NCBI GenBank assembly: GCA_910574885.1
Contig: CAJTDD010000021.1
Span: 31,616-95,615, forward strand
Length of the DNA: 64,000 nt
Direction: 5' to 3'
Source: Lachnospiraceae bacterium
GTDB taxonomy: Bacteria; Bacillota; Clostridia; Lachnospirales; Lachnospiraceae
In this document: positions 52,262-61,070 of the stretch, in pieces
Layout of the letters: each line of letters begins with the position of its first letter
Numbering within the stretch: the first letter of the stretch is position 1
The notes under the pieces: generated by a model
What the model was told of the DNA's origin: nothing
What the model saw: only the letters and a program-made list of their open reading frames with translations
The model's database searches: none
Position numbers and translations under genes: made by a program

Positions 52262-53559
52262 TCTTTTATCTTCCCCAATCTCTCAGAGATCTCCTTTTCT
52301 TCTCCCTGCGCCGTCGGATGATAATACTCCCGCTGGCCAAGAGACTTTGGCATACACTGCATATGTGTTAGTTTTTCCTCCGTATCGTGGGCATATTCAT
52401 ATCCCTTGCCATATTCCAAATCTTTCATCAGTTTCGTCGGCGCATTGCGAAGCTGTAGCGGGACCGGCTCTGCCTGCAGATTCTTCACATCCTGCTTGCA
52501 TGTTTCGCAGGCTGTATAAAGAGCGTTAGACTTAGGTGCCATAGAAAGATAGGTAACGGCATGGGTCAGATGCACGTCGCACTCCGGCATCCCAAGGAAA
52601 TGGCATGCCTGATATGCCGCAACTGCCACCTGCAGCGCACGGCTGTCCGCCATCCCAACATCCTCACTGGCGAAACGGATCAGCCTTCTCGCAATATACA
52701 ACGGATTCTCCCCGCCCTCTAACATTCTGCACATCCAGTAGATTGCCGCGTCTGGGTCGCTGTTGCGCATGGACTTGTGGAGGGCTGAAATCAGATTGTA
52801 ATGTTCCTCCCCATTTTTATCATAGAGCAGGGACTTCTTGCTGATACACTGCATAAGCCCCGCGTCCGTCACCAGGATGCCCTCGGCGCTGATTTCCCCG
52901 TTCGTCACAGCCATCTCCAGCGTATTGAGGGCAGTCCTGGCATCACCGTTGGCAAATGCTGCGATTGCCGCCACCTGCCGTTTCGTAATCCGGACATTCT
53001 GCGCCCCGAACCCTTTCGGGCTTCTGATTGCCTGTTCCAAGACCTTTATCAAGTCCGCTTCCTCCAATGCCTTTAAAACGAACACCCGGCATCTGGACAA
53101 CAAAGCCGCATTGACCTCAAACGAAGGGTTCTCCGTGGTCGCGCCGATCAAAACAATACTTCCCTTCTCCACAAAAGGCAGAAATGCATCCTGCTGCGCC
53201 TTATTAAAACGATGAATCTCATCCACAAACAAGACCGTGCGGATTCCAAGCCTCCGGCTGCTTTCTGCCTGATTCATTACTTCTTTGATTTCTTTCATTC
53301 CGCTGGTCACGGCGCTGAAATTAATAAAATCCGCATTCGTCCTGCCGGCAATGATTCCCGCCAGCGTGGTCTTTCCCACGCCCGGAGGTCCCCAGAAAAT
53401 CATCGAAGAAATCTGGTCCCGCTCAATCAACTGCCGCAGCATCCTTCCCTCTCCCAGCAAATGTTCCTGTCCCGCAAATTCTTCCAATGTCGATGGCCGC
53501 AGACGGCTCGCAAGCGGCGCCGTCTGTTTCCTGTCGTCAAATAATGTCATCTGTTCCAT
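52222..53559 (-). CDS. rarA: replication-associated recombination protein RarA
   Basis: 445 aa from MEQMTLFDDRKQ (GGGAGAAA upstream). AAA+ ATPase: RLRPSTLEEFAGQEHLLGEG, Walker A GPPGVGKTT, Walker B VLFVDEIHRFNKAQQD, sensor 1 GATTENPSF, then the tetramerisation domain with MCRMLEGGENPLYIARRLIRFASEDVG. Acts at stalled replication forks. Coupled to the MGMT-like gene. Confidence 0.95.
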   Translation of the reverse strand: MEQMTLFDDRKQTAPLASRLRPSTLEEFAGQEHLLGEGRMLRQLIERDQISSMIFWGPPGVGKTTLAGIIAGRTNADFINFSAVTSGMKEIKEVMNQAESSRRLGIRTVLFVDEIHRFNKAQQDAFLPFVEKGSIVLIGATTENPSFEVNAALLSRCRVFVLKALEEADLIKVLEQAIRSPKGFGAQNVRITKRQVAAIAAFANGDARTALNTLEMAVTNGEISAEGILVTDAGLMQCISKKSLLYDKNGEEHYNLISALHKSMRNSDPDAAIYWMCRMLEGGENPLYIARRLIRFASEDVGMADSRALQVAVAAYQACHFLGMPECDVHLTHAVTYLSMAPKSNALYTACETCKQDVKNLQAEPVPLQLRNAPTKLMKDLEYGKGYEYAHDTEEKLTHMQCMPKSLGQREYYHPTAQGEEKEISERLGKIKEWKKKILLKKYMT

Positions 53560-53596
53560 CCGACTTTCTCCCGTTCCTTCCACTCTATCTCTAATC

Positions 53597-54061
53597 TTAC
53601 CTATCTTCAATCTCAACCACAGCCATTATCTCTGTAACGCTGCCGCCAGGAAGCTCATTAGTCCCAATGGTCATCCTTGCCGCCAGACCTGCTTCGCCGT
53701 ATAATTCCCGAAGCAATATAGACGCACCGTCCACCACCCCTGTATAGCTTCCGAATTCATCCGCACACCTGACATAGCCAATCATCTGCACAAACTGTCT
53801 GACTTTATCCAGATCTCCCAGCTCTGTCTTTAAGACTGACAGGATATTCAACGCACTCAACCTTGCGCCCTCCTGCCCCTCCTCAACCGTTAAATCCTTT
53901 CCGACGATGCCCTTTACCTGTACTACACCATTCAGATGCGCCGTCTGCCCTGCAAGATATATCAGATTACCTACCCGCCTTGCAAGTACATAGACCCCTG
54001 CCGGGGCGGCAGTCTCCGGCAGTTCCAAACCCATTTCCCGCAACTTTTGCTCGACTCTCAT
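53597..54061 (-). CDS. RidA-family protein
   Basis: 154 aa of the YjgF/RidA/UK114 type, longer YjgH-like branch: LPETAAPAGVYVLARRVGNLIYLAGQTAHLNG, LSALNILSVLKTELGDLDKV, and a C-terminal GGSVTEIMAVVEI. The usual catalytic Arg in the ARxxxxV..LP motif is represented by AARMTIGTNELPGG. May deaminate reactive enamines or have another small-molecule role. Between rarA and the ABC-F gene. Confidence 0.88.
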   Translation of the reverse strand: MRVEQKLREMGLELPETAAPAGVYVLARRVGNLIYLAGQTAHLNGVVQVKGIVGKDLTVEEGQEGARLSALNILSVLKTELGDLDKVRQFVQMIGYVRCADEFGSYTGVVDGASILLRELYGEAGLAARMTIGTNELPGGSVTEIMAVVEIEDR

Positions 54062-54207
54062 CGTTCATCCTCACTCTCTTTTCTCTATATTAGACACTGT
54101 CCATTCCTCCTAAAGGGAATTTCCTTAATAGAACCTGCATACCTTCTCCAAAATCATTTACCGGCACGGCAGTTATCTGCCCTCTCCAAAGTCATTTACC
54201 AGCCGCT

Positions 54208-55692
54208 TCAAAGGGACATCTCAATTATCTTCGTAGCCACATTCTCCCTGAATGCCGTATCATGTTCCACAAAAAGAATCGTCGGCCGGAACTTCAACAG
54301 CAATTCCTCAATCTGGACACGTGACAGCACATCAATATAATTCAACGGCTCATCCCACACATACAAGTGAGCCTGCTCACACAAACTCTTTGCCAGCAGT
54401 ACCTTCTTCTTCTGCCCTGCACTGTAAAGGCTCACATCCTTTTCAAACTGCTCCCTCTCCAGATCCAGCTTTCGCAACACCGCCTTGAACAGACTCTCCT
54501 CCAGCCCATACTCCTGCGCCATCTCTCTTAGATTCCCCTTTAGATACGAGGTATCCTGAGAAATATAGGAAATCTTGATTCCGGAAGCCACATGCACATT
54601 TCCTTCAAATGTAAGCTCCTCTCCAAGCAATAATTTCAGGATACTGGATTTCCCGCATCCATTTCTTCCGGAAAGGCACACCCGCTCCCCCTGCCGGATA
54701 TCAAAGCAAATACGTGAACACACCTTATGATTGCCATAAAAAACCGCCACATCCTTCCATTCTGCAAGCAAATCCGTATGGTATGCAAGGGGGCGGATTT
54801 CAAGCGCATCCATGGTTTCTATGTTCCTAAGCAACTTCGACTTCTCTTCAATCGCCTGTTGCTGACGGTTCTCCAGCACTTTCGCCCGCTTCATCATCTT
54901 AGCCGACTTATGGCCGATAAATCCTCTGTCCGGACGCAGCCCTGCCACACGCTGTCCCTTTTTACTCTTCTCCACCTGATCCGACCAGCCGGACGACTGT
55001 CTTGCCGCCTGCTTCAGACGTTTTACTTCCGACTCCAGCTTCTGGTTCTGCGCTGCCTCCAACCGATCTGACGCTTCTTTGTTCGCATACCAGGAACTAA
55101 AGTTTCCTTTCTGGACATCAATATTCATCTTATTGATTGAAAGGATATGATCCACACAGGAATCCAGAAAATTCCGGTCGTGGGACACCAAAATAAATCC
55201 CTTCTTTCTATTTAAATACTGTGCGACCTGCCGCCTTGCCTCCACATCCAGATGATTCGTCGGCTCGTCAATTAAAAGGAATCTCTCTTCCCCAAGGAAC
55301 AGAGCCGCCAGCAGGACTTTCTCCTGCTCTCCATAGCTCAGTGTGTAAAATGGGCGGTACAGTGCCTCTGCATCCACGTTCAGCAGATTCAATTCACGGA
55401 ACAACTGCCATTCTTCAAACTGCGGATTCATCTCCTCCAGAATCTCAAGCGTCATTCGGTCTTTTTCCTTCACTTCATAGGGAAAATAAACGAATTTTAC
55501 ACTCGATGATATCCGCCCCTGATATTTATACTTACCCATCAAAAGATTCAGGAAAGTAGTCTTGCCGCGGCCGTTGCGCCCTACAAATCCCAGTTTCCAG
55601 TCCGTGTCAATCCGGAATGATACGTTTTTGAATACCTCTTCAAAACTGCCTTCATATGAAAAGCTCAAATTTACTACATCAATCATTGCCAT
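54208..55692 (-). CDS. ABC-F ribosomal protection protein, Lsa/Vga-like
   Basis: 494 aa from MAMIDVVNLSFSYEG, with CAGGAGG upstream. Two ATPase halves without membrane helices: Walker A GRNGRGKTT and GRNGCGKSS, signatures LSYGEQEKVLLAALF and YSAGQKKKVLLAKSL, Walker B LLIDEPTNHLDVEA and YVWDEPLNYID (Asn-Tyr in place of Asn-His). Linker of about 80 residues between halves (about 190-290) rich in Lys/Arg. Members protect ribosomes from lincosamides, pleuromutilins and streptogramin A. A long leader with a short upstream frame precedes it. Confidence 0.9.
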   Translation of the reverse strand: MAMIDVVNLSFSYEGSFEEVFKNVSFRIDTDWKLGFVGRNGRGKTTFLNLLMGKYKYQGRISSSVKFVYFPYEVKEKDRMTLEILEEMNPQFEEWQLFRELNLLNVDAEALYRPFYTLSYGEQEKVLLAALFLGEERFLLIDEPTNHLDVEARRQVAQYLNRKKGFILVSHDRNFLDSCVDHILSINKMNIDVQKGNFSSWYANKEASDRLEAAQNQKLESEVKRLKQAARQSSGWSDQVEKSKKGQRVAGLRPDRGFIGHKSAKMMKRAKVLENRQQQAIEEKSKLLRNIETMDALEIRPLAYHTDLLAEWKDVAVFYGNHKVCSRICFDIRQGERVCLSGRNGCGKSSILKLLLGEELTFEGNVHVASGIKISYISQDTSYLKGNLREMAQEYGLEESLFKAVLRKLDLEREQFEKDVSLYSAGQKKKVLLAKSLCEQAHLYVWDEPLNYIDVLSRVQIEELLLKFRPTILFVEHDTAFRENVATKIIEMSL

Positions 55693-55858
55693 ATATGCGC
55701 ACCTCCTGTACATCCGTATCTCGTTCATCATTTTCTATTCCGACACACCTTTCTGCAGGACTTCCGGCTCAAACTCTGCAAAAAACTGCTGCCATTGTCT
55801 TTTCTGGCAATCTTCTGTTAAAAGTGCAAAATGATACCCTTGGGGGTATAAGAGATAC

Positions 55859-55889
55859 GAAAAAAGCTGCAAGAAAGTCTCCTTACAGC
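55859..55889 (-). terminator. leader terminator of the ABC-F gene
   Basis: Minus strand GCTGTAAG, loop GAGACTTT, CTTGCAGC, TTTTTT. Eight base pairs (one G-U) and a six-T run, located 165 bases before the coding start, as expected for transcription attenuation. Confidence 0.75.
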
Positions 55890-56037
55890 CTCACGAAATA
55901 CACACAATGACTCTCTCCCAGAGAAACATTGCTTCGATTACTATTTCAAAATGAAAGGATGCCCGACTTTCCTGCTATCGACATAACAAATAGACGGAAT
56001 ATGTTCCGTGACTATTGTTATGCAGTTACATTTGTAA

Positions 56038-56058
56038 TTAGCAAGAAATCATCCTCAT
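56038..56058 (-). CDS. leader peptide MRMISC (candidate)
   Basis: Six codons ATG AGG ATG ATT TCT TGC then TAA, preceded by GGAGATGAAAGG. It sits at the very start of the ABC-F leader and overlaps one arm of a long-range pairing, so a drug-stalled ribosome here would change the fold. Confidence 0.5.
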   Translation of the reverse strand: MRMISC

Positions 56059-56123
56059 CCTTTCATCTCCAATCTATTATATGCTAAAAACAGGATAGCA
56101 CAGTGCAGTACAAATAGCAAGCA

Positions 56124-56891
56124 TTAATTGCAGCACATCAACTGCTTCAACTGTCTGCTATGGTTTGAAACCGTCTTTTTTAACATATCGACGTCGGTCT
56201 GTATCACATCAATCTGTTCAACTCCCGACTGATACCGGTTATATGTAGTAAGATAGCAGCCTTCGATATTCTGTAAGCGAGGCGAAAAATCATTTTCCAT
56301 ATTAAGGTTAATATTCCTCACAGAAATTTCAAGATTATGAACTTTCACCTGCAAATCAGAAACTTCCTCTTGTAAGATGTCAACGTTCTTCTTGAGTTTC
56401 TCCATCTCCGTCTGTAAGTTTGAAACATCTGCCTTCAGATTTGCGACGTCTTCTTTCAGCTCCGCGACGTCTTCCTTGACTTCCTTCATGTCTGCCTTCA
56501 GATTCGCGACATCTTCCTTGACTTCCTTCATGTCTGCCTTCAGATTCGCGACATCTTCTTTCAGCTCCGCGACATCTTCCTTGACTTCCTTCATGTCTGC
56601 CTTCAGATTCGCGACATCTTCTTTCAGCTCCGCGACGTCTTCCTTGACTTCCTTCATGTCTGCCTTCAGATTCGCGACGTCTTCCTTGACTTCCTTCATG
56701 TCCTCCTTCAGATTCGCGACATCTTCTTTCAGCTCCGCGACATCCTCCTGTAAAGCTGACACATCCGTTTTAATCTCTTTTATATCCTTTTTTATCGGTT
56801 CTAACTTTTCATCCAGTTTCTTATCCAGTTTCTCATCTAACTTTTTATCCAACATCACAGATATAGCTGACAATAATTCGCTATTGCTCAT
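56124..56891 (-). CDS. repetitive coiled-coil protein
   Basis: 255 aa, almost wholly coiled coil. Heptads such as VKEDVANLKADMKE and VAELKEDVANLKAD repeat about eight times (residues 45-145), followed by less regular helices and a Cys-Cys-Asn end. No membrane part. The DNA repeats are nearly identical, with 14- and 21-codon periods, so copy number probably varies between strains. Function unknown; similar proteins occur as structural or phage-defence-adjacent parts, but nothing here decides. Confidence 0.7.
   Translation of the reverse strand: MSNSELLSAISVMLDKKLDEKLDKKLDEKLEPIKKDIKEIKTDVSALQEDVAELKEDVANLKEDMKEVKEDVANLKADMKEVKEDVAELKEDVANLKADMKEVKEDVAELKEDVANLKADMKEVKEDVANLKADMKEVKEDVAELKEDVANLKADVSNLQTEMEKLKKNVDILQEEVSDLQVKVHNLEISVRNINLNMENDFSPRLQNIEGCYLTTYNRYQSGVEQIDVIQTDVDMLKKTVSNHSRQLKQLMCCN
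56430..56760. repeat. tandem coding repeat, 42- and 63-bp periods
   Basis: The plus-strand word CTTCCTTGACTTCCTTCATG begins near 56471, 56513, 56576, 56639 and 56681, giving steps of 42, 63, 63 and 42 bp. All steps are multiples of 21 and keep the heptad frame of the coiled coil. Confidence 0.8.
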
Positions 56892-57070
56892 ATCGCTACA
56901 CCTCCCAAAAATCTACGGAAAACTTCCTACACCAACATCACCGACAAAAACAGACTCTCCCTTCCATCTATAGTCTAACACAAACACCTACGGTTCACAA
57001 TCGAAACTTTTCGACAAATATTGACATCCAAAAGCAGCTAAAACACAAAAAAATTCTCCGGAATTCGACA

Positions 57071-57574
57071 TTAATATTTCCTTAGTGTGTCATTGGAATC
57101 ATCCGTCGTCTTGTCAATTTTCCGGATCACCACATAATATCCGTCCCCGTCACTCGTCTTCACCTTCACACGGTCGCCGGCTTTATGTCCCCTGACTGCC
57201 TTTCCCAGAGGAGATTCGATACTGATAAGCCCCTGCAGCGAGTTTCCCCGCACACTCGTAACAAGACGGTAACTTTCTGTCTCATCATCGTCCTCAAAAT
57301 AGACCTCCACCGTATTATTGATTCCTACTTCATCATCTCTTGAAGTATCCGAAACAATCCTTGCATTCTTGAGCATCTTTTCCAGATAGCGTATCCGGCT
57401 CTCATTACGGTTCTTGTCCTGCTTCGCTGCCTTATATTCAAAATTTTCACTCAAGTCACCCTGCGCCCTTGCCTCTTTGACCGCTTCTAGTTCCTTCTTC
57501 CGCACCACAAGTTTCCGGTATTCAATCTCTTCCTTTATCTTCTCCACATCGCTTCTGGTCAGCTGTTCTCCCAT
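57071..57574 (-). CDS. greA: transcript cleavage factor GreA
   Basis: 167 aa. N-terminal coiled coil (about 10-80) with the acidic tip ARAQGDLSENFEYKAAKQ that reaches the RNA polymerase active site; C-terminal FKBP-like domain (about 90-165) with SPLGKAVRGHKAGDRVKV. Frees backtracked polymerase. Start follows a GGGAG-like site. Monocistronic. Confidence 0.95.
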   Translation of the reverse strand: MGEQLTRSDVEKIKEEIEYRKLVVRKKELEAVKEARAQGDLSENFEYKAAKQDKNRNESRIRYLEKMLKNARIVSDTSRDDEVGINNTVEVYFEDDDETESYRLVTSVRGNSLQGLISIESPLGKAVRGHKAGDRVKVKTSDGDGYYVVIRKIDKTTDDSNDTLRKY

Positions 57575-57650
57575 AATTGTTTCACTCCCATCTCATTTAC
57601 CAGTCTCTCTATATTGTACTCCGTATCCCGGCTATCGTCTAGTGTGCTGG

Positions 57651-57681
57651 CACATTTGCTTTCAATCAAATGTGTCAGCTA
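57651..57681. repeat. inverted repeat upstream of greA
   Basis: CTGGCACATTTG and CAAATGTGTCAG arms, one mismatch, in the greA/XRE gap; the word CAAATGTG recurs twice more by 57750. May be a hairpin or the remains of a mobile piece. Confidence 0.35.
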
Positions 57682-57733
57682 GTACAGCGAATATTAAGTA
57701 ATTGGCAGTTTGGCGCAGGACAAATGTGGTCAG

Positions 57734-58305
57734 TCAAATGTGCATTGCAAATGCCGCCAGCATGTCTCTCAGTGGTTTCCAGAGATAGGGATTCGTATCC
57801 TCAAGGAAATGCTCGACCTGTAGCCCAGTGGTCACTCCTCTCTCGTACAACAGGCAGTGGGTTCCCTTTGCCGTCTCTCCGATTGCCGTCTCTCCCATGG
57901 CGGACACCCCTACTGCAATCTCTTTTCCCAATGCGGCAACGCCCGCACTATAGATTCCAACTGCCGTCGCGCCAAATGCAAACACGCCGACCGCAAGTTC
58001 TCCTCAGACCATTCCCTTGATGATTCCTCTGCCACCTTCTGCACGGCGTCGATTTCCTCTTCTCCCGGCAGTTTTTTCCTTGCCGGAAATCCCCCGCTCT
58101 CTTCATCCAGATAATCTTTCAAAAGATAATCCAGGCTCACCTGAAAAATTTCTGACATCGTGACCAATTTTGATATCTCCGGAATACTGCTCCCTGCCTC
58201 CCATTTGCTCACAGACTGTCTGGTAATACCAAGCCTGTCTGCAAACTGTTCCTGAGACATTCCTGATTTTTTTCTCTGTATCGTTAGTTTTTCTGCCAGA
58301 TTCAT
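57734..58305 (-). pseudogene. XRE-family regulator broken by a frameshift
   Basis: The first frame (58305 down to 57910) encodes an intact helix-turn-helix (MSQEQFADRLGITRQSVSKWEAG) and linker, then leaves sense after ESSREWSEE. The other frame (to 57734) continues with a Gly/Ala-rich small-residue segment (VGVFAFGATAVGIYSAGVAALGKEIAVG...) typical of the C-terminal half of clostridial XRE proteins. A one-base change near 57990 joins the two. Either a real mutation or a sequencing error; the N-terminal part could still bind DNA. Confidence 0.75.
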
Positions 58306-58433
58306 TTACCTACCCGCCTTTCTCATTTCTGTCTTTCTTCCTTGTACTTTAATCCGAAAGCCAGAAGAAAACAAGAAAACAATGCTTGGTAATTTGTCAA
58401 CCAGCAGTTGCACCCCTTTGTTTTCAAGGAATT

Positions 58434-59018
58434 CTATCGATTCTCCCTCATCGCCCTGCAAGGGCTTCCATAAGCAACCACATTGCCGGGAATATCTCTG
58501 GTGACAACGCTTCCTGCGCCAATGACCACATTGTCCCCAATCGTCACGCCCGGCATGATGATCGCACCTCCTCCGATCCAGACATTATCTCCAATGACCA
58601 CCGGAGCCGTCTGAGTCTTACAGAACGCAAAAGAACCGTCTTCCTTTGGCTCCCCGAATCTGTCGGCCGCATTTGCCGGGTGAAACGCCGTATAAATCTG
58701 GACATTCGGGGCAATCAAAGCATTATTGCCGATGATGATTTGATTATCATCTAAGAATGTGCAGTTCATATTGACTTCGCAGTTATTTCCAAAATAAATA
58801 TTGTTCCCATAATCCACATAGAACGGAGCCGTAATCCACAGATTCTTCCCGTGTCCTCCAAGCAGTTCATGCAGTATGCGCCCTTTTTCTTCTGCATCTG
58901 CCGAATCTGCCTGGTTATAATCCCTTACCAAATCTTTCGCTTTATGCCACTGCTCCAACAATTCTGCGTCACCGCAGTCGTAAAGCTGTCCTGCCAGCAT
59001 TTTTTCCCTTTCTGTCAT
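58434..59018 (-). CDS. sugar O-acetyltransferase (LacA/Maa/NodL type)
   Basis: 194 aa. N-terminal helical Maa part (MTEREKMLAGQLYDCGDAELLE), then a left-handed hexapeptide-repeat beta helix (about 75-185: YGNNIYFGNNCEVNMNCTFLD, VIGDNVWIGGGAIIMPGVTIGDN). Catalytic His in TAFHPANA. Acetylates maltose-, galactoside- or GlcNAc-like sugars using acetyl-CoA. Stands alone. Confidence 0.93.
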   Translation of the reverse strand: MTEREKMLAGQLYDCGDAELLEQWHKAKDLVRDYNQADSADAEEKGRILHELLGGHGKNLWITAPFYVDYGNNIYFGNNCEVNMNCTFLDDNQIIIGNNALIAPNVQIYTAFHPANAADRFGEPKEDGSFAFCKTQTAPVVIGDNVWIGGGAIIMPGVTIGDNVVIGAGSVVTRDIPGNVVAYGSPCRAMRENR

Positions 59019-59192
59019 ATATCTGTCCCTCCTTAACTTGGCAAATGTCCCAATCGCCCAATGAACTCATTCTACCACAAGCATTTATGCAAATCTACAA
59101 ATTACTTAATTTTCCCTTAATCCGGTTGCCCCTTGTCCGAAAATCTTCTATACTAAAAAAAATTATGATATAAACATGGAGAAAATGAAGAT

Positions 59193-59897
59193 ATGTTCAA
59201 AAAAGGCTCTAAAACATGGAAAAAACTGAAAAAACTTGCCAAATACAGCTCTTTGCTTGCCATCATGGGCGCTGTAGTTTTATTGTGTACGGACGGTTAT
59301 GTGAAGAAGAAGGCGGGCGGCGCTATTTCTTCGGAGGAAGCTGTCGTAGATGCTGAGCAAAAAGCTGACGCTATCCTGGTCTTGGGCGCGCAGGTGAAAC
59401 CCGACGGCAAGCCGTGCCTAATACTGAAAGAACGGCTGGATACGGGAATCCGTTTATATCAGGAAGGGGCGGCAGACCGGATCATCATGAGCGGGGAGCA
59501 TGGCAGCGACGATTATGACGAGGTGAATACGATGAAATCCTATGCAATCAGCCACGGGGTTCCGTCTGAATGTATCTTCATGGATCACGCTGGTTTCTCG
59601 ACTTATGACAGTATGTACAGGGCGAAGGAGATTTTTCAGGCTAAGAGCCTGGTGGTAGTGACGCAGGAGTACCACATGTACCGCGCCCTCTACGACGCCA
59701 TGGCCTTCGGACTTGACGTGCAGGGCGTACCATGCGACACTGCGGTCTACAAGGGCGATACTTACCGGAAGTCACGGGAAATCCTTGCGCGGATGAAAGA
59801 TGTGGGATTTACACTGGTGAAACCCAAACCGGCCCTGTTGGGAGATACGATTTCGCTGAAGGGCAGCGGGGATGTGACGAACGATAAAGCTTTATAG
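59193..59897 (+). CDS. SanA/YdcF-like DUF218 protein
   Basis: 234 aa. One N-terminal membrane helix (about 19-38), then a DUF218 domain: ADAILVLGAQVKPDGKPCLILKERLDTGIRLYQEG, IIMSGEHGSDDYDEVNTMKSYAI, VVVTQEYHMYRALYDA. Related to SanA, connected with envelope integrity and vancomycin sensitivity in enteric bacteria. Converges with bioB; the ends overlap by 6 bp. Confidence 0.88.
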   Translation: MFKKGSKTWKKLKKLAKYSSLLAIMGAVVLLCTDGYVKKKAGGAISSEEAVVDAEQKADAILVLGAQVKPDGKPCLILKERLDTGIRLYQEGAADRIIMSGEHGSDDYDEVNTMKSYAISHGVPSECIFMDHAGFSTYDSMYRAKEIFQAKSLVVVTQEYHMYRALYDAMAFGLDVQGVPCDTAVYKGDTYRKSREILARMKDVGFTLVKPKPALLGDTISLKGSGDVTNDKAL

Positions 59898-60869
59898 CAT
59901 ATACCCTAACCGGCGGAGCATCTCCATATCCGTTTCTATCGTATATCCTGCCGTTGTCAGCATGTCTCCGGTGATTGCGGCATTTGCCCCAGAGCAAAAA
60001 GCCCCTTCTCCCTTATCCTCCATCAGCCCTCTTCCTCCCGCAAGGCGGATGAACGCATCCGGCAGGATAAACCGGTAGACCGCCACGATCCTTCGCATAT
60101 CATCTACGGTCAGACGGGCATTTCCCTCATAGGGAGTCCCAGGAATGGGGTTCAGCATATTGACCGGAACGCTCCTAATTCCTAATTCTCTTAGGGTAAA
60201 TGCCATATCTATTCGGTCTTCCTCCGTTTCTCCCAATCCCATAATGCCGCCGCTGCATACGCTTAGCCCTGCCGCCTTCGCCGCCTTGACGGCGTTTACC
60301 TTATCCTCGAATGTATGGGTAGTGCAGACATTCGGGAAGTTCCTGCGTGAAGTTTCCAGATTGTTATGTATTCTGGATACTCCTGCCTCTTTCACTCTGC
60401 AGTACTGTCCTTCGTCCAGAAGCCCAAAGGATGCACACACTTTGATGTCTGTCTGCTCCCGAATCTCACGGATTGCCTCGCACATTTGCTCAATCTCGGC
60501 GTCCTTCAGCGACCTGCCGGAGGTTACAATAGAAAACCTGTGTACGCCATGGTCTGCATTATATTTTGCCTGACGGACAATCTCCTTTGTATCAAGTAAC
60601 GGATATTCCTCTGCTGCCGTATGGTAATATGCCGATTGGGCACAAAATTTACAGTCCTCCGGACATTTACCGCTCTTTCCGTTGATGATTGTGCAGATAT
60701 CGAACCTATTTCCGCAAAAGTGTTCCCGAATCTCGTCCGCCGCCTTGCAGAGTTCTTCTAATGGCCCGCCATACAGGAGCAACGCCTCGTCCTTTGTAAC
60801 TGCACCGCCGCTGTTTATTTTTTCTTTCATTCTTTTTACAAATGTCGTATGCTCATCCTTTGTATTCAT
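59892..60869 (-). CDS. bioB: biotin synthase
   Basis: 325 aa from MNTKDEHTTF (TGGAGG 5 bases upstream). Radical-SAM cluster CPEDCKFCAQSAYY, second-cluster residues in ASFGLLDEGQYCRVKEAGV and RLAGGRG. Inserts sulfur into dethiobiotin. No other biotin genes are near, so it probably uses dethiobiotin from uptake or genes elsewhere. Confidence 0.95.
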   Translation of the reverse strand: MNTKDEHTTFVKRMKEKINSGGAVTKDEALLLYGGPLEELCKAADEIREHFCGNRFDICTIINGKSGKCPEDCKFCAQSAYYHTAAEEYPLLDTKEIVRQAKYNADHGVHRFSIVTSGRSLKDAEIEQMCEAIREIREQTDIKVCASFGLLDEGQYCRVKEAGVSRIHNNLETSRRNFPNVCTTHTFEDKVNAVKAAKAAGLSVCSGGIMGLGETEEDRIDMAFTLRELGIRSVPVNMLNPIPGTPYEGNARLTVDDMRRIVAVYRFILPDAFIRLAGGRGLMEDKGEGAFCSGANAAITGDMLTTAGYTIETDMEMLRRLGYML

Positions 60870-60908
60870 CTTTGCCTCCAAACGTTCTGAATCATTATCC
60901 TAAATAAC

Positions 60909-60936
60909 TATATAGCCAATCCCGGCAAATTGTCAA
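60909..60936 (-). promoter_or_regulatory. promoter of bioB
   Basis: Minus strand TTGACA (60931-60936), 16 bases, TATATA (60909-60914). The transcript leader is short. I see no clear BirA operator. Confidence 0.6.
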
Positions 60937-61005
60937 CCTATTTTTTCTTTCTGTTTACATTTTGTGTCAGCAGAAAGAAAATGGATTATTTTCCAACCTT
61001 GCTTA

Positions 61006-61033
61006 TTGACAAAAAACTTTTCACTGGTATAAA
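61006..61033 (+). promoter_or_regulatory. promoter of the dehydrogenase pair
   Basis: TTGACA (61006-61011), 16 bases, TATAAA (61028-61033). Its position rules out the long frame starting at 60930 and supports a start at 61059 or 61071. Confidence 0.75.
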
Positions 61034-61070
61034 ATTCAATAAGATTATTCCAGAAAGGATGCTGTCTACT

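Larger units (their letters stand above)
55693..56075 (-). promoter_or_regulatory. attenuator leader of the ABC-F gene
   Basis: About 380 nt on the minus strand from a TATAAT at 56076-56081. It holds a short frame (56038-56058), a long imperfect hairpin AACAATAG.../...CTATTTGTT around 55985-56019, a 10-base pairing between 56056-56065 and 55952-55961 (TGAAAGGATG with its complement), and a terminator GCTGTAAG/CTTGCAGC plus TTTTTT at 55859-55889, then a small TACCC/GGGTA hairpin. This is the layout of antibiotic-inducible ABC-F leaders. Confidence 0.7.

Noticed and set aside
56430..56760. CRISPR-like repeat array
   Set aside because: The repeats are contiguous coding heptads with no unique spacers.
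60930..61070. Extra N-terminus of the alcohol dehydrogenase from 60930
   Set aside because: A good promoter (61006-61033) lies inside it, so the transcript starts later.
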